From Kryptolebias marmoratus (taxonomy: Eukaryota; Chordata; Actinopteri; Cyprinodontiformes; Rivulidae): 64,000 nucleotides of DNA. Made by a program: the position numbers and the translations under genes. The first letter of the stretch is position 1. The number at the start of each line of letters is the position of its first letter. Shown here in pieces: positions 29,386 through 43,200 of the stretch. Where the stretch lies: assembly GCF_001649575.2 (NCBI RefSeq), contig NC_051440.1, positions 21,832,124 through 21,896,123 on the forward strand, written 5' to 3'. The notes under the pieces were generated by a model. The model was not told the origin of the DNA, did not search any database, and saw only the letters and a list, made by a program, of their open reading frames with translations.

Positions 29386-32300
29386 CACTTTTAAGTAATA
29401 ATAAAGAGTTTATATATTTTTTTTATAAATGTGTCATTTGCTACCGTATTTTGTCTTCAAGGTTTTCTAAATTTTTACACTCATGTCTATTTTGAGGAGA
29501 GGCCATCCCTCTCTGCCACCCACACCACTCACCACTTGTTACATTATTCATCAGAGGGTAGGCAGATATACATGAGGCACCAAGATAGAAACCTGGCCAA
29601 AAGCTCTTTTCGTCGCCCACATCTTGTGCCATTATGCCATGGAGGTTTTCAGGAGATTCACAGTGATAATGTGAATACAGTGTACTTCATAATGAGAACA
29701 TTCTGCAGATAACGTTCGGTTATTTGTACTGTTAGAGTGTTTTGTACAAAAGACAAAGTGCAGCTGAGTCTGGGCCTGTCTTATTATATTTTATTATAGT
29801 TCACAAGAATGGTTGTTGGTCTTTCTTATTTAATTTTAAATGTTAAAGGACTAAAGAATGGGGTATCTAAAGAAATATTTAAATCCAGATGAAAGTGGTG
29901 GACTGAGCAAACATACTGACATTGCCATGAGATTAAAAATGCTGCAGCATGACTTGGAAAAAAAAGTAGAAAAATACCTGATTAGGGAGTCTTCCAGCAT
30001 TGCAGTCAATATTTTACCACTCAAATGATCGATCATGCAGATAAGGGGATTACTGATGTGACTAGGTCTCATTTTTAATGGTCTGTCTCAAAGCTGACAC
30101 TCACACTGGCTGCCCTGGCCTTCTCTCTGGATCGTTGCACCTCTCCTCTCACAGGATCAGAACCGGTGATGCACTTACATCCCTTCATTATCTTATTTTG
30201 CTACTCTTTGATGTACTACTCTAGTCTGGTACCATGACTGATGTTAAAAATATAGTCTTTTTTTCCCTCCACATGAAAGAGCAGCGCTAAGATCAATAGG
30301 AACTGTCCCTTCTTCATAAACATTAATATCTGATCATAGGTAATATAGGACAATTAGGCGACACTTTCTCTTTTGTTTGAATATTGACTTAAATTTTTCT
30401 GGACGTAGACTTAAAAATACACAAAATAAACAATGTCACACAGTACATGAACTAGCAGTTTACCTTTCAACTTGAACAGCTGTTACATGTTATGTTTTCA
30501 TTTTGGCTTCATCTCTTAAGGCAGATTTCACAACGTCAAACTGTGTTCCATTTAAAATCAGCTCACTCTGCTGTGCTCTTGTTTTGACATTGGCTCAGCG
30601 TTGGTTCCTTTCATCTTTAATTACTCAGATCCAGTGAGTTCATCTTTAGAAGCAACTTTCCAACTCATGTGTTATATGAGCTTATTGTCAGTAAGCAAAT
30701 CTGGATCTTCAATAGTCAAGCCATTGGAGTGAGTGAAAAAGAAGCAGCCTCTTGCTTTAAATCTGTGGTGCTCACGTCAGCTTGTCTGGGTGTGTGTTTG
30801 CTGACATGTAAAGTGAATTCCAAATGTGTCCTGCTCCAGGTGGAGAGGAAGCTCCCTGTGTTTGAGTACACTGCTTTTATCTTTGTATAAGAAAAACACT
30901 TTCATGAATATGTCAAAAACTCTCTCATTTGCAGGTGACTTTGGAGAAATATACACAGAAAGCTGGAATTAATTACTCATTAATTGTTTCCAGGAGAACT
31001 TGACAAACCAGAGGTTTTAGGGACAAAGTCATGTTAGCCAAAGACCTCATTACTGCTCATCATCAGTCTGTTGATTTTTCCACCAGGAGATCAATGCATT
31101 GATGGGCTGATGTTTTTTCCTCCACCATTCATTAATCTCTTTGATAGCTTGCAGGACCAACTTTTCCCCCATCTGGACTCCGCAACTGAGACCTGATTTC
31201 TCCTCAACAGGACACCAAACGGGGAACACTTCTAGAATACAAATTAAAAGTAGGCATTTTATTTTTCATTTGTTTTTCATTTTGTTTAATGCAGAATTGA
31301 AACAAGTGCTGGTTAAAGTCACATCAGTGTTGAGTCCATGGTGAACAACCTCCGTCCAGTTGAAAGTTGAAAGTTGTGGTTAGTTTTAACACAGTTGCCC
31401 TTGTTTTTTCGGCTCTTTGTTGTTCTGTGTTGATTAGAGTTCACTGTGGTGAAACGAAGCTGAGGATGAGGTCTGATGGTGTGACGATGCCGTTTTCTTT
31501 TCCTTTTACATGGCTTGTAACAGTGGGATGACTGACATTTAAAAGGTTAACTTTGAACATTATTAGGGTCTGTTTTGTGTTGTGGTTTAATGTTTGATTG
31601 GATGTGGTTGTTTCAGCTGTTTTTTTAGAGACCCTGTAGTTATGTAAAGATAAGATGTGTTTATAAAGGCTTTAAAATGTGACATGGTGATGTTTAAAGT
31701 CACAGATGTAGTCATTCTCAATTAAATCTTTGGTATACATTTCATTTTAGTCTTAATTCTCAAAATATAATCTGTTTATTATTTATTAAAAACTCTTTGC
31801 CTCTCATTGTTTTTTTTTATCTTTGGGATCAGCTTGGTTTTCATTGTTGCTTTTTATAATGGCAATTTCATGAAACCTTCTATGATGAACTTGCCTTTTT
31901 TTCTTTTGAAGGCTTTATTAGCTGCCTGGAACAATACTAGAATTATTCCATTGATATGACATTTTAGTTTGTTGAACAATGACCTGAAGTCTCTTTTGCT
32001 TAGCTGTCACAGCAACTTATTAGGGAGCCTAACAAATGAGCTGATGTACATACAAAGAAATCTGTTTTTTCATAAGTAAATAAATAATATTCTTTACCAC
32101 ACAGAAAGGTTTGAGTATGAAAGCAGATCTTCATTAACACAATCTCTCAGTATTACAAAAAAAGTATTTTTTTTACCAAATAAAACCACTTGATAATAGA
32201 GCCAAATGTTAAAAGAATATGACAATTTCAGTTGGTAATTAAGCATAATTGCTCCACAAAACTACATGCACAAGCAAAGACAGGAATGTTTGACGTACAT

Positions 32301-32707
32301 ATTATTTGTTTTTAATTAGGCTTTACAAGCTTGTTGCAGAGAATAAGATGAGGTAAATAATAACAAACCATAATATATAGTCAACATAAAAGAATGAGAT
32401 CCATATGAGAGTTGATCACAACATAAATCATTTTTTGCTGATTTTACAGATCTTTGCTGCAGGCTCTGAGGTATTGAGCTGCTTTCTGCTGTAGCTTTGG
32501 CCTTCCCAGAGAATCCAATTATGTCTATTATATTTTTGAATCCATTTTGCTCACATGAGGAATGTTATTTCAAATGCAAAGTCTTGTTTTGGCTTCTCAT
32601 TATCAGCTGCTGTCTGTGTGACAAAACCGTAAACTGAAAATGGATCAAATGGAACCGAGTGCAAAACCTGACTGTTGCATGTGGGCTGACACACTCAACC
32701 TCCCCCC

Positions 32708-32708
<1 letters not shown>

Positions 32709-32741
<33 letters not shown>
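32709..32741. repeat. (CA)n microsatellite
   Basis: About 33 bp of perfect CA, followed by a degenerate acacaaag tract to about 32,776. Confidence 0.95.
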
Positions 32742-32742
<1 letters not shown>

Positions 32743-33992
32743 CAAGACACACAAAGACACACAAAGACACACACAGAGAGCTTTTATCACTTCAGCATCT
32801 TCTCGATGTCCTTTGTTGTTTCATTTTTGCAATTGACAGATTTTTATTCTCACAAACTGCTAAAGATGAAACAAAACAAATAAACAAAATCCCTGCTGAT
32901 GTCAAATTCACCTGACTGTTAATCATGTGGAAATATGATAGAATGGATAACTGGCAAGCTGCATTGTGCAAATCATCCTTGGCAGCTATAGGGTGTTGGA
33001 AGGTGCACACGCCTCCCCTCCATCTGAAAACATTGTGACACTGTGGAGCACAGCAATAAAGACTCTATGGGGAAATATGTGTGGTTTGTGTTCACTGATA
33101 CATCTAGAAATCTTGAAAAACAAAACAAACAAAAAAAAAACATTTGTCCTAACAAAGCCTTGTTGTTGTGTTTTTATGAGACTCGTTCAGATAGTAAAAC
33201 CTTTTAAAGGACAATTATATAGAAAGGGTCAAATTACTTTATGCTTAACAAAACAATTTTGAGAGTGTGAATCAATACATTTATTGTTCATGTAGACTTT
33301 CTCTTGCCACATCCTCCAGCCATTTCTGATTGTGTACCAGAAAATATCAATATTTGGCCCTCTGCTCCTTGTCACTATTACAAGCCAAGAACCACCTTTG
33401 TTAAATGTCTCACCACAAGCTTTTTCAACAGCAGAGAATAATCAATTTTATTGGCTGTCCCGAGGCTCCATATCTTGTCCCACTACCTGAGCCATACTGT
33501 CCTAAGAGCAAAGGAAAGGTTATTGTGCTGTTTTTGTGGTCTTTATATAAACCCTGTGATTATATGGTACATTTCAGTTGAGAAATGCAACACAGTTAGA
33601 CCTGAGAACTTTGTCTTTGCCACAAAGATCCAATTTGGTTTTATTTTGTTAGGTGTTAATGGATGAGACTAACATTAAAGCACTTAGATGCTTTTCAACT
33701 AAGAGCACTCAGATCTTTAACACCCCAAGGTTTTTTCAAGGAGCTAAAATGTTATTTTACCATACACTCCTGACTACTTGTAGTTCAAAATTGTCCTTGG
33801 TGGTGCACATTTGCAAACTGGAATATCTCCCACCACTTTCATACCACTGAGCTAACTCCTTTTGTACTGTAAAGAGGACATTTTGGACTTTTAAATGTTA
33901 CCAAATTTGTAGAGGTGGGGTTTGGAAAACTTCTGTTTTGGTGTCCATCATCACAAAATGAATTATAATAATGAAAAAAAATAATCAAGAAC

Positions 33993-33996
<4 letters not shown>

Positions 33997-34031
<35 letters not shown>

Positions 34032-34037
34032 ATATAA
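33997..34037. repeat. (TA)n microsatellite with TATG interruptions
   Basis: About 25 bp of pure TA, then tatgtatg and a further short TA run. Confidence 0.9.
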
Positions 34038-34949
34038 ATGCCTACTGTTTTGAAAAGTTGTTATAATATATTGTATATATAATTTACAAATTATGTTATG
34101 GAAATTAAAATTAATAAACTAAAGTTAATGAGTTTTTTTTGTGTTTTCTTTAGTAGTTGTGACAAAAAAAATACTCCAATTATAACTCTGTAGGTTGAAC
34201 CTGATGCTATTTTCTGTGTAGTTTTGGGTGCTTGTATTTATGAGCATTTATAACAACCATTCAAACCCCAAAGTCAGGCTATAAAATACAACTCACGTAT
34301 TAATCAGAGCTTCATTTTGCTGCAGACCCTCATCATGTCCGTTATGACTCCTAGTGGCTGCAGTGATTTAGACATTAGCACCATGTCCATTCTGTCTAAC
34401 TTGTGCCCTTTAAAATCAAACCAATCATTTTGAAGGTGCAACCAGCTGGTCTGTGTGTGTGTGACATAATTGTGTGGCCTAAGTTGTAGTTGTCTTTAGA
34501 TACGTGTTGGCCTTTAGGTTCTAACATTTAGATCCAGAATATCTATGCTAATCACCATTAACTCACATTTTGATGACCCCGTCAATATGGAGTGAAACCT
34601 TCACAAATGCATCACGACATGCATCAGACTCGAACACCCAGTTAGCACTGTTTAGTATGCAGGAGCGAGGCGGGCTGTAAAATGGCTCATTGCAGGTGAC
34701 ATCCTGAGGGCATTGTGCCAATATAAAGGCTGAGAACTCATTCATTCTGGAGCACCGATTCATATTCATTACTTTCACACATCTGTGGAACATGACAGAT
34801 TGATTGAGCCTGTCTAAATATGCAGACCCAAACCGTTTCTCCGTTAGCCGACTTTCCATTAGCCATAACCACATTCATGTGTGTCTTGATTAATTATCAG
34901 TGGAGTCTCAAAATCACAGAGTCAACAGGGGAGGGTTGAGGTGGAAACA

Positions 34950-35665
34950 CAGTAAAGGCCTAGCATTCCATGAAGGAATGCATATCACCTGCCACCTTTC
35001 ACGCCACCGTTTTAGACTAAGATCGTCTTATGCTGAGAAGAGACAGAGTTTTAGCCATTCTGCTCAACTTATTTTATCAAAATCTGTCTAGTGGTTCATG
35101 AGATATTTTTCTAACAGAACAACAAGGTTGATACCAACAGTTAATGCCACATTTTTAAGCAAAGAAGTTGCATAATGTGTAGACCTCAGAGTAAGTTTTG
35201 TGAATAAGTCTCAGTTACTACAATGCCTTGCTTTACCTCAGTATTTGTAAAACTGATTGAGTTATATCTAATTTTGAATTGGGTTGTCTCAAAATCCGTT
35301 GAGTGGTTCTTGACATATTTTGCTTATAGACAGACAGAGTTTACTTTAAATAAGTAATGGCAACATTTTAAACAAAGATCTTGTGCAGTCTGTTAGTGCT
35401 CAGGATATATGTTGGAGATCTGTCTCAGCTGCTACCACACCAAATGTTTCGATCAATATCTGTAAAATCGACTGAGCAATAGCTGTTTATGTGTCTCCTA
35501 ATGTCAGTTGGCTGTGGCGGCTGTCTTGAATGATAATGACTCAAAAAGTTAATCAGTTATAGATCTACATCCAATGATTAGTTTCTGAGAGTTTCATTAA
35601 AACTTGTCCTCTTGTTCACAAGACATTTTGTAATGCTACAGACATACAGACAGGGGTTAAAACCT
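34950..35665 (+). repeat. R1 modular repeat, three modules
   Basis: The head aggcctagcattccatgaag is followed by three related modules. Each ends in a version of agtggttcatgagatatttt plus acagacaga. Module boundaries are near 35,140 and 35,355. The third module contains tcagctgctaccacaccaaa and ctgtggcggctgtcttgaat. It encodes no long protein. Confidence 0.7.
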
Positions 35666-36510
35666 TATTGCCCTTTCACCTTTGGCAGCAGACAAAAGTG
35701 ATGAGACAAACTACATGTAGAGTGAGTCACGCTTGCATTAAAAAGGGAAATAACAGCAAATACAAGAGCAGAACAAAAGCATCAATTCCTTCACAAAAGG
35801 AAAAAAAAGTGCTACAACATTTACTCAAGCAAAAATAGTCATATATTTTTAATCATTTATAGAGAAACATTCAGCCATTTCTTTAAACAGAAAAATCTTG
35901 ATTCGTTGCTATTGGATTATTAGCAATTATGTATCAAATAAAGCAGTTGAAATTTTTGTAAAATAATCTCAGTAAAATACCTTTCTGCATAGTCTGACAC
36001 ACATTTAAAAGTTCTAGTCCGCGGTTTTGTGTTTGAACACAGTAAGTCATACTTACAGCTGAAACTCTACAAACTTTAAAATGTCTGACTGCTGAAATGA
36101 TGAATGTCAGTGACTGGCTCAGTGATGTGTGCATTGATAGGACTCAGTTTGCCTGTAGAGGTGGGGAGAATGATGGGTGTCGACCAGGGCCCAAACGTGG
36201 CTCAGCAAGATAAGACCTACCTATAGCTACCTGGCTGCTATCTTCCTGAGTCTGATGACAGCAGATGACAGAGCATGATGGACAGCAAACCTTGTTACGG
36301 ATTTGACATTCAGATCAGGTGGAAGGGAAAAACAGATACATGGTCTTATGGGGCTTTGAGGAAAACTGTCTGTAGTCTTGCTGACTTTCTGAGTCCTGTA
36401 TGGTTGTGACAAGGCTTGGAGCTTTACTTCTGCTGTTTTTTAGGGTTAATATCCCTGAGATTTCAGGGGTATAAACTCTGACAGGCAGTCAGTTGATTTA
36501 TGAATGAAGT

Positions 36511-37125
36511 TAAAGGCCTAGCATTCCTTGAAGGAAGGCATCTCACCTGCCATGAAAGATGGCAGGTGAGATGCCAATATTGCAAGATGTCATGCTCAGA
36601 GTATGTGTTGTGAATAATTGGCAGCTACTACCACATCAGATTTTAGACCAGAAATAGTAAAATCTGTCTGAGTTTTAGCTATTTTGTGTAGGCTAATGTT
36701 ATCAACTGTGGTGGTCACCTTAAATTGGACTGACTCCATAAAATAATTGGTTGCGGATGTGCAGTCAATGATTACTTTCTGAAAATTTTATTAAAATCCA
36801 TCAAGTGACTCATGAGATATTTTGCAAACAGACAGAATTGACTTCAATTACTACCTGCAAAGTTTTAAACACAGATCTCATGTAATCAGTTAGCACCTGG
36901 AGTATGTTGGGGAAGACTCTCAGCTATTACCACCACATCACATTTTAGCTCAATATCCATCAAAATAAATGAATTATAACCATTTTTGGTTGCTATGATT
37001 GTTCTACTGTGATTGTCATCCTGAACTGGAAGCTAATCACTTGCAGATTTCAACTCAATTATTAATTTCTAAAAGTTTCATTAAAATCTGTTCAGTGATT
37101 CATGAGACATTTTGTTAAGTCAAGT
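36511..37125 (+). repeat. R1 modular repeat, two modules, with palindrome
   Basis: The head aggcctagcattccttgaag is followed by a perfect 17-bp inverted repeat (36537-36553 and 36559-36575), then two modules with cagctactaccacatcaga and cagctattaccaccacatca. It stops abruptly at a different repeat fragment. Confidence 0.7.
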
Positions 37126-37190
37126 CAAATTTATTTAAATAGCACTTTTTAGCAACAAGGGGGTTCAAAGTGTTAACAGTACAGACAAAC
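37118..37190 (+). repeat. Fragment of another fish interspersed repeat
   Basis: The stretch aagtcaagtcaaatttattt aaatagcactttttagcaac resembles the start of a common teleost repeat that carries a tttatttatatagcac core. Only about 70 bp remain. Confidence 0.45.
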
Positions 37191-37199
37191 AAACAAAAC

Positions 37200-40020
37200 A
37201 CTTTCAATCATGTACAAACTCAGTCTTGCTGGAATTATGATTAACTGTTTATCCTAAAAATAACAAAAGTTAATTTCTTTTTTTATTTTTGTTTATCTGA
37301 ATGTAGAAACACAAGCACTGTTTAAAGTTCAAGTGTTTTTAATGTTAGAGAGCAGATCCTTTGACAGATTCTGTGAAGGATTTACTAGAAAGCTTATCAT
37401 TTGTCTGGAGGCATCAGAATGCCTCCGCTGCTCTTAAATCTTATCAGGGCATTGTGAGTTTCATTGATAAAGGCCACATCTTTCAGATAACTGTTCTCAT
37501 AAAAGTCAAGTGCCCCCCATGAATCAATAGAAGTTGCACCAAGGACACAAGACTTCAACCATCTAAAAATAAGCTGATATTTCCTCTTCTCCTGGCACTT
37601 TAACCCTCACAGTAAGGTGCATTTAAGTGCAAATTTCAAAGGTAGAATAATAGGAAGTGGATAATAACCTACAGTGACATGGAAATGGGTCAGAAAAATG
37701 GAAATGTTCCCCACTATTTGGCTGCATTTATTATCAGCCTATATTATTTTTTTCAGTTTAAGAGTATTTTTTAACAAACACACAATTTTATACAGAAAAT
37801 ATCTCAGAAAACAAACCATGTAGGAGGGTTTGTGCAGAGGAATCTTTTTTGAGCAAAGTGTAAAAAAGTCATTTCATTAGGAAAAAAGAAGATCATGACA
37901 ACTTGTGGAGAGTAATTGTGTTTCCTTCAAAAGTAGCACATATTCCAGATGATACATTCACCTTTAAGCAGCAATAAAGGAGAAAACAGATGCTGAGATT
38001 CACTTGTTTAATCTCTCTCAGATAAGTCTGTATATGAGGGCTGTTCGATTAAATTGCTCAGGGGGCCACATATACTGAAAGCCAACAGCCCAGGGGCCAG
38101 AAATCTGGCAATCATAAATTCAATTTACTATTCAAAATCTAGTTTAAAAGAAAAAAAAAATGAATTCATTGGCAGGAAGACTGAGTTGCATTGTTCTGTC
38201 ATAGATCATCTATATAACAGGATCATTTGTCTGACGCAAATATTTGTTATTTCAGATTGTATTTAAAGGTTTCTCTCACTGATTTATTTTCTGATTCAAA
38301 AACTTGTTTTATTTTAAATAAACAGATAAATGGGCTGGGCTGTTCACCCACAGGCCAGATGTGGCACCTGGGCTGCCAGTTGAATAACCCTGCTGTATAT
38401 CCTACACAATAGTGTGAATGAGGGGCTCTAGCCAGAGACTGCAGCACATAGAGGGTAACATAATTTTCTTTGTGAGGTTGACAGTTGACTTTAAAAGACC
38501 AGAACCTTCAGAACCTTCAGTAGATTGTAGCCTCCTTTGTAATGTGGTTGTGAGAAGACACTTTGGTTTCAAATATGTCTCTTTGTTCTGATTTAAAATT
38601 CCCAGGGATTGTTAGTAAGTATTCCCAGTAGGTGAAGATGCTGCTGCTGAACCACATAACATCTGACGGGTGGTCTGTTGTGGTTTGAGCAGTTGAATGG
38701 ACCTATAAATTAAGGAGAGTGGGAAGCAGTTTCAGAATCAAAAAGAGCACAAAAAGAGAGTAACTAGACTGACCAGTTAAGAAATAGTAGGATCTGATGG
38801 GTGATTAGTGAGTGAGAACAGGTTCACTGATAATACATGACAAAAGTGTGTGGAGCTGAAAGCAAAAGCTGATGAGGACAACAATGGACAAGAACACGAA
38901 AAATGCCATGAAACGAAAGAACAAAAACAGACTGAAAATACAAAAACAAACTCAAAAAAGAAACACCACGACATGGCTAGGGTGCTCGTTAGAATTGCAA
39001 TCTTATTTTGGCTTGGCTCTACTTTGATGACTTCTTCCTCTGCCAAACAGCAGGATGATTTCCTTTAACTGCAGCATTTTATTGTCTGAAATATTGCTGG
39101 TCTCATAAAATCGAAACAAAACATTCAGTTAAATCATTTAGATCCCTACTTCACTGAACATGAAAACAAACACAGTTCAAGCCCCACGTTGGGAGTTTAA
39201 CTTTTCACTGACAATAACTCAAGTCTGGACTGACTCATATCAGATGTAAAGCTAATCCTACACACATGTTCACACATGAACATGTGCACACACAGAACTT
39301 TGCAAGTTAATTGCAAATTTGTGCTGACAGAGTAGAAAAAAAATACTCCATAGGTCTTGTCTCCATCAGTAGCTTTAACCAATCTCCTCCATCTTCTCTA
39401 ATCAGGTGTAACTCTATCTGACTGTAAGAGGCAAAAGTGATGATGCTTGGTGAGGCTTTGATTCCTCAGTGAAAGAGCAACTGAGACTGAGTGCTTCCCT
39501 TTTCGCCTGCTCCCTGCTCCAGATAATGTATTTTGTAATGTGATTAAAGCTCAGACAGAAAGCTTTGAAGTTGCAACTGTAATTACTCTGTGGTTGGGTG
39601 AAAGCAATTCTACCCCACACTAGTTGTGGAGTAGAACTTTGTGTCTTGGAAAGGCAGGTATTGGATGTTTTACAAATCGGCTGTTGGGGCTCATCACTCA
39701 GTACTGCTGTGCAGTTATGAAGACAAGTAGTTTCCATGAAGATGAAAAAAAAACTGTTTTTCATAAAAACAAAAAGTGCATAGCTTGACAAAAATGAACT
39801 AATAAGCAGTACATAAAACTAAACTGTGTTACTGCAAAATAATTTTAAAAAAACTTATGAGTTCATGATTTTGGGGCAAGTGTGGTTAACACCTTTCTCA
39901 CATAAGATATAACCTTAAGATGTCCTTTAACTATAAAATTCAGTTACAAAATTTTAATTTGAAACAGGAAGACATGGCAAATAGTTCATTTTTGTAAGGA
40001 TTTGTGTAGTTGAGTTATTT
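37200..40020. other. Intergenic, with one old repeat remnant
   Basis: AT-rich sequence. Around 38,050-38,400 there is a degraded repeat with gggggccacatatactgaaa at the left and ggccagatgtggcacctggg ctgccag at the right. I recognise it as resembling a widespread vertebrate element ending in cagttgaataaccctgct. No exon was recognised. Confidence 0.5.
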
Positions 40021-40024
40021 TTGG

Positions 40025-40225
40025 AGTTAGGTTTATTATTGTTTGCTGTCATGCACTGTCCAGTTTTTCTCTGGCCCCGCCCTCGTGTTTCCAGAGTTTA
40101 GGATTTTGTAAGTTTTTGCTTCCATGTCAGCCTTTTTTTGTTTTTGTTCATTTAAAATAAATCACTTTTTAGTTTCTTTGAATATAAGTCTGCATTTTGG
40201 GTTCATTTCACTGCAACCTGACTAT
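40025..40225 (+). repeat. Fish interspersed repeat with shared 3' end
   Basis: It begins near gctgtcatgcactgtccag and ends ctgcattttgggttcatttc actgcaacctgac. The 3' end matches the copy near 63.9 kb. The internal part has degraded polyT/aataaa-like stretches. Confidence 0.5.
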
Positions 40226-43200
40226 TTTCAGTGATAATACAACACAGCATGATAATGCATTAACAACAAGACTTTATTTTCTCTGTGTGCAAGCATCTGT
40301 CACATGACCGACTATAATGAGTTACTATCTGAGAGGAAGTGCTTTTTAATGTTACCCACCTGTGGAGGAGAAGAGGAAAAAAATCCAATTTTTATCATCT
40401 GCTCAAAGCTATTTCCAAAGGTTCTCCATCCCTTATTCTTTTAATTAATATGAAATTATTGCACTGTAAAAATAGAAACTGTGGGTGTGTGTATGTGGGT
40501 GAATGCTTGTGCATATGCGTGTAAGTGTGTGTGTGCGTGTGTGTGTGTCACTGGAATGAACAGCCACATACTCAGTCATATTAGATTTATTTGTTTCTGT
40601 TGTGCAGTCTTGAGGTTTTTGTTTGCAATCACAGCATCCAGCGGTTTCTGCAATGACACAAAAACAGGGGTTCAACTTACAGGACTGTGAAAACTTGTCC
40701 ATGCCAAAATACCTTCCCTGGGTTCATAGACATTTTATTAGGTATTGTGATGGGTTGTGTGTTCATACACACAGTTCTGTTTTCATTGTATGAATGAATA
40801 AAGGGTGTAACATGTTTGCATCATCGCAGAGACTCAGATGATGCCTGTAAAGAGTCAGCCATCAGCAGTATTAAACTCTGTTTTTGTTGTTTTTGCAAAC
40901 TTCTGTGATATTTTAGGAACCTGAACCTAAACAAACATTAACTTTAAAGGCAACTTGTCTAAAAAGTACCTTTAAATTTATACAAAATACATTTTGAAAT
41001 TACATTATGAATAATTTTGTGTTGAAAAACAAATAAATTCATTAAAACGAAAATAAAATATGTTATTTTGAAAGTTATCTTGGGCTAAAAGCTGCTAAAT
41101 CTTACAGTAAACTTGCAATAACATCAGCATATAGAACACAGCCACTAAAAGGAAAACATGCTAATTCCGTCATTGCCAGCAGTTAGATACTCAGAAGACA
41201 AAAGCCCAGGTTAGACACAGAGCAGCAGCTCCGCTGTTCTCTCTGCTCTGCTGCTCAGCCTCTCGTCAGCAATGAGAGGGAGGCAAATATCCAGTGAACT
41301 CAACAACAAACACAACTGAAGTACTTGAAGGCTGAGAGAGGAGCTGGAAGACAAACAAACCGAACACAATGTTACCAAACAGAATAATTCAGTCTAATAG
41401 GAAGTTTGTTAAAGTTGAGGTTTTGTATAAAATGTGTGAACCTCAGATTGTTCACATTTCAGTCCCTACTCAGACTGATTCTTTAGTTTATTTTAACAAA
41501 AATATGTTTAAACTAATACATTTGCTTGAATGCTAATTCAGCATGCACACAGTTGTTTTCTTGTTTTTTTATATAAAATGTGTTTGTACTTTTTTCAGTC
41601 TAATTACTTCTGTGTACTTTGTGCTGTTCATATATATCAAAACATTCAGCTCATTCAGAAGATGGGTGCTTTGACTGTTGCTTTATTTATTTATTCTTTT
41701 CTTATTTTCCTACTTTTCACTTTTGGCTACCACTCTGCTATTTGTAGGTTTTAGCTAGACTTTTGTTACTTTCTTATTCTACTTGCAGCTTGTGTTTTGC
41801 CAGTCTTAGCTAGCATTGTGCTTCTTTTAGCTATAAGCTAGTGTTCTGCTTTTTATTAGCTTTTAATTACTGTTCTGTTTATTTAAGTTTTAACACAGTT
41901 TTAGCTTCTTCAGCAACATTTAGCAAAGTTAAAGCCCTCCAGTTACTTATTATAATAAGTTAGTTATTACATTGATTCAAACTATGCTTCAATCTGTTCC
42001 TCCTGGTCTGCAGAAGTTCATTTCTTATTTATCTTTTAGAGGACAAGATAAATTTTGTTATGCTTCCTTACTCATACTCTTATCCTATAGCTTCTCTCCT
42101 GTGGTGCATTCCATTTTTTCTCATCTTGTGATATATATTCCTTCAGCAAAGTGTCTCCTAACAGCTTTCCCTTGAGATTTCACACTCCTGGCATGACCAG
42201 GAGATGATGTACACAGAGCCCACAACTACCTATAATCACTGACTTACCATTCATTCTCAGCCTGTCCTCCAAACCCAAAGTCCATAAAGAAAGAACCTTG
42301 ACACACAGCCACAGGTCTGGTCCCAGGCCCCCAGTCTCAGAGCCTCAGCCGGTTAGCCCTGATAGCACAGAGGGCTACACATGGGCTGCCAGCTGATAAA
42401 TGAGCTGACAAGACTTCTGTCTGCTACTCATTTCCCTCCTGAGGGAGGTAAAGAAAAGAGAAATATAGAAACATTAGAAAGAGGAAAAGAGAGAAAATCT
42501 GAAAAAAAGAATGATCTGACTTCATGGCACAGCTATTTTTAGTAAGCCTGTTATATGCTCCATTAGTCTGAGAGTGCAGGGGAGGGGGGGATGGGGACTA
42601 TAAGGGGGGTTAAAGAGGGGGACAGGTGAAAAAGAGGGACTGAGTGGAGACTAAAGCAAAAGGAAAAGGTCAGAGTCTGCATGAAAGATGAGAAGAATGA
42701 GTTTAAAGCAGAAGAGAGAAAGAGACGCACAATGCAAAATGAAGAGGAACAAAGTTTAAAGACATTTAATTAGAAAAGACAGATAACCAAGCACACAATT
42801 AGGGAAGAGACTGCTAACCGGAAAACATATTTCCCACTATCTGGATCACAATGACTCCAGACACCAGCAGTAACAGAATTACAGTGAACTATTCTTAGGT
42901 TTTGGTGTATTCGTATAAAGTGTATAGATAAAGGAGTATAGTTTTTAAAGTTTTGTGGAAAATTGTCTTCCCTAAGGATGACTCTGAACAAGCCCTTAAC
43001 TAATGAGCTGAACAAGTTCTAGGACCATGACTGTAGTTTTATAAGTGCTCTTTTGTATTGGAGTTCTCCTTTTCTCACTCTAACATGATGATGCCAAGCC
43101 TTCAGCCATGCTGTATGCTTATATTGCCAAAAACAATATTTCCCTTTTTTTATATTTAGACACTTTCATGTCAGCCTTTACTTTTTGCAGTCAGGTGTGA

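Larger units (their letters stand above)
29386..34560. other. Intergenic, mostly featureless
   Basis: AT-rich DNA upstream of prmt8. It holds a CA microsatellite (32.7 kb) and a TA run (34.0 kb). Short reading frames are scattered, none with recognisable domains or splice context. Confidence 0.55.

Noticed and set aside
34563..34874. 103-codon minus-strand open frame
   Set aside because: No domain, no splice context and no codon-bias signal that I can judge. Treated as a possible non-coding conserved element.
35934..36412. Two short minus-strand frames between R1 copies
   Set aside because: No homology recognised and no splice signals linking them. The segment only fills the space between two repeats.
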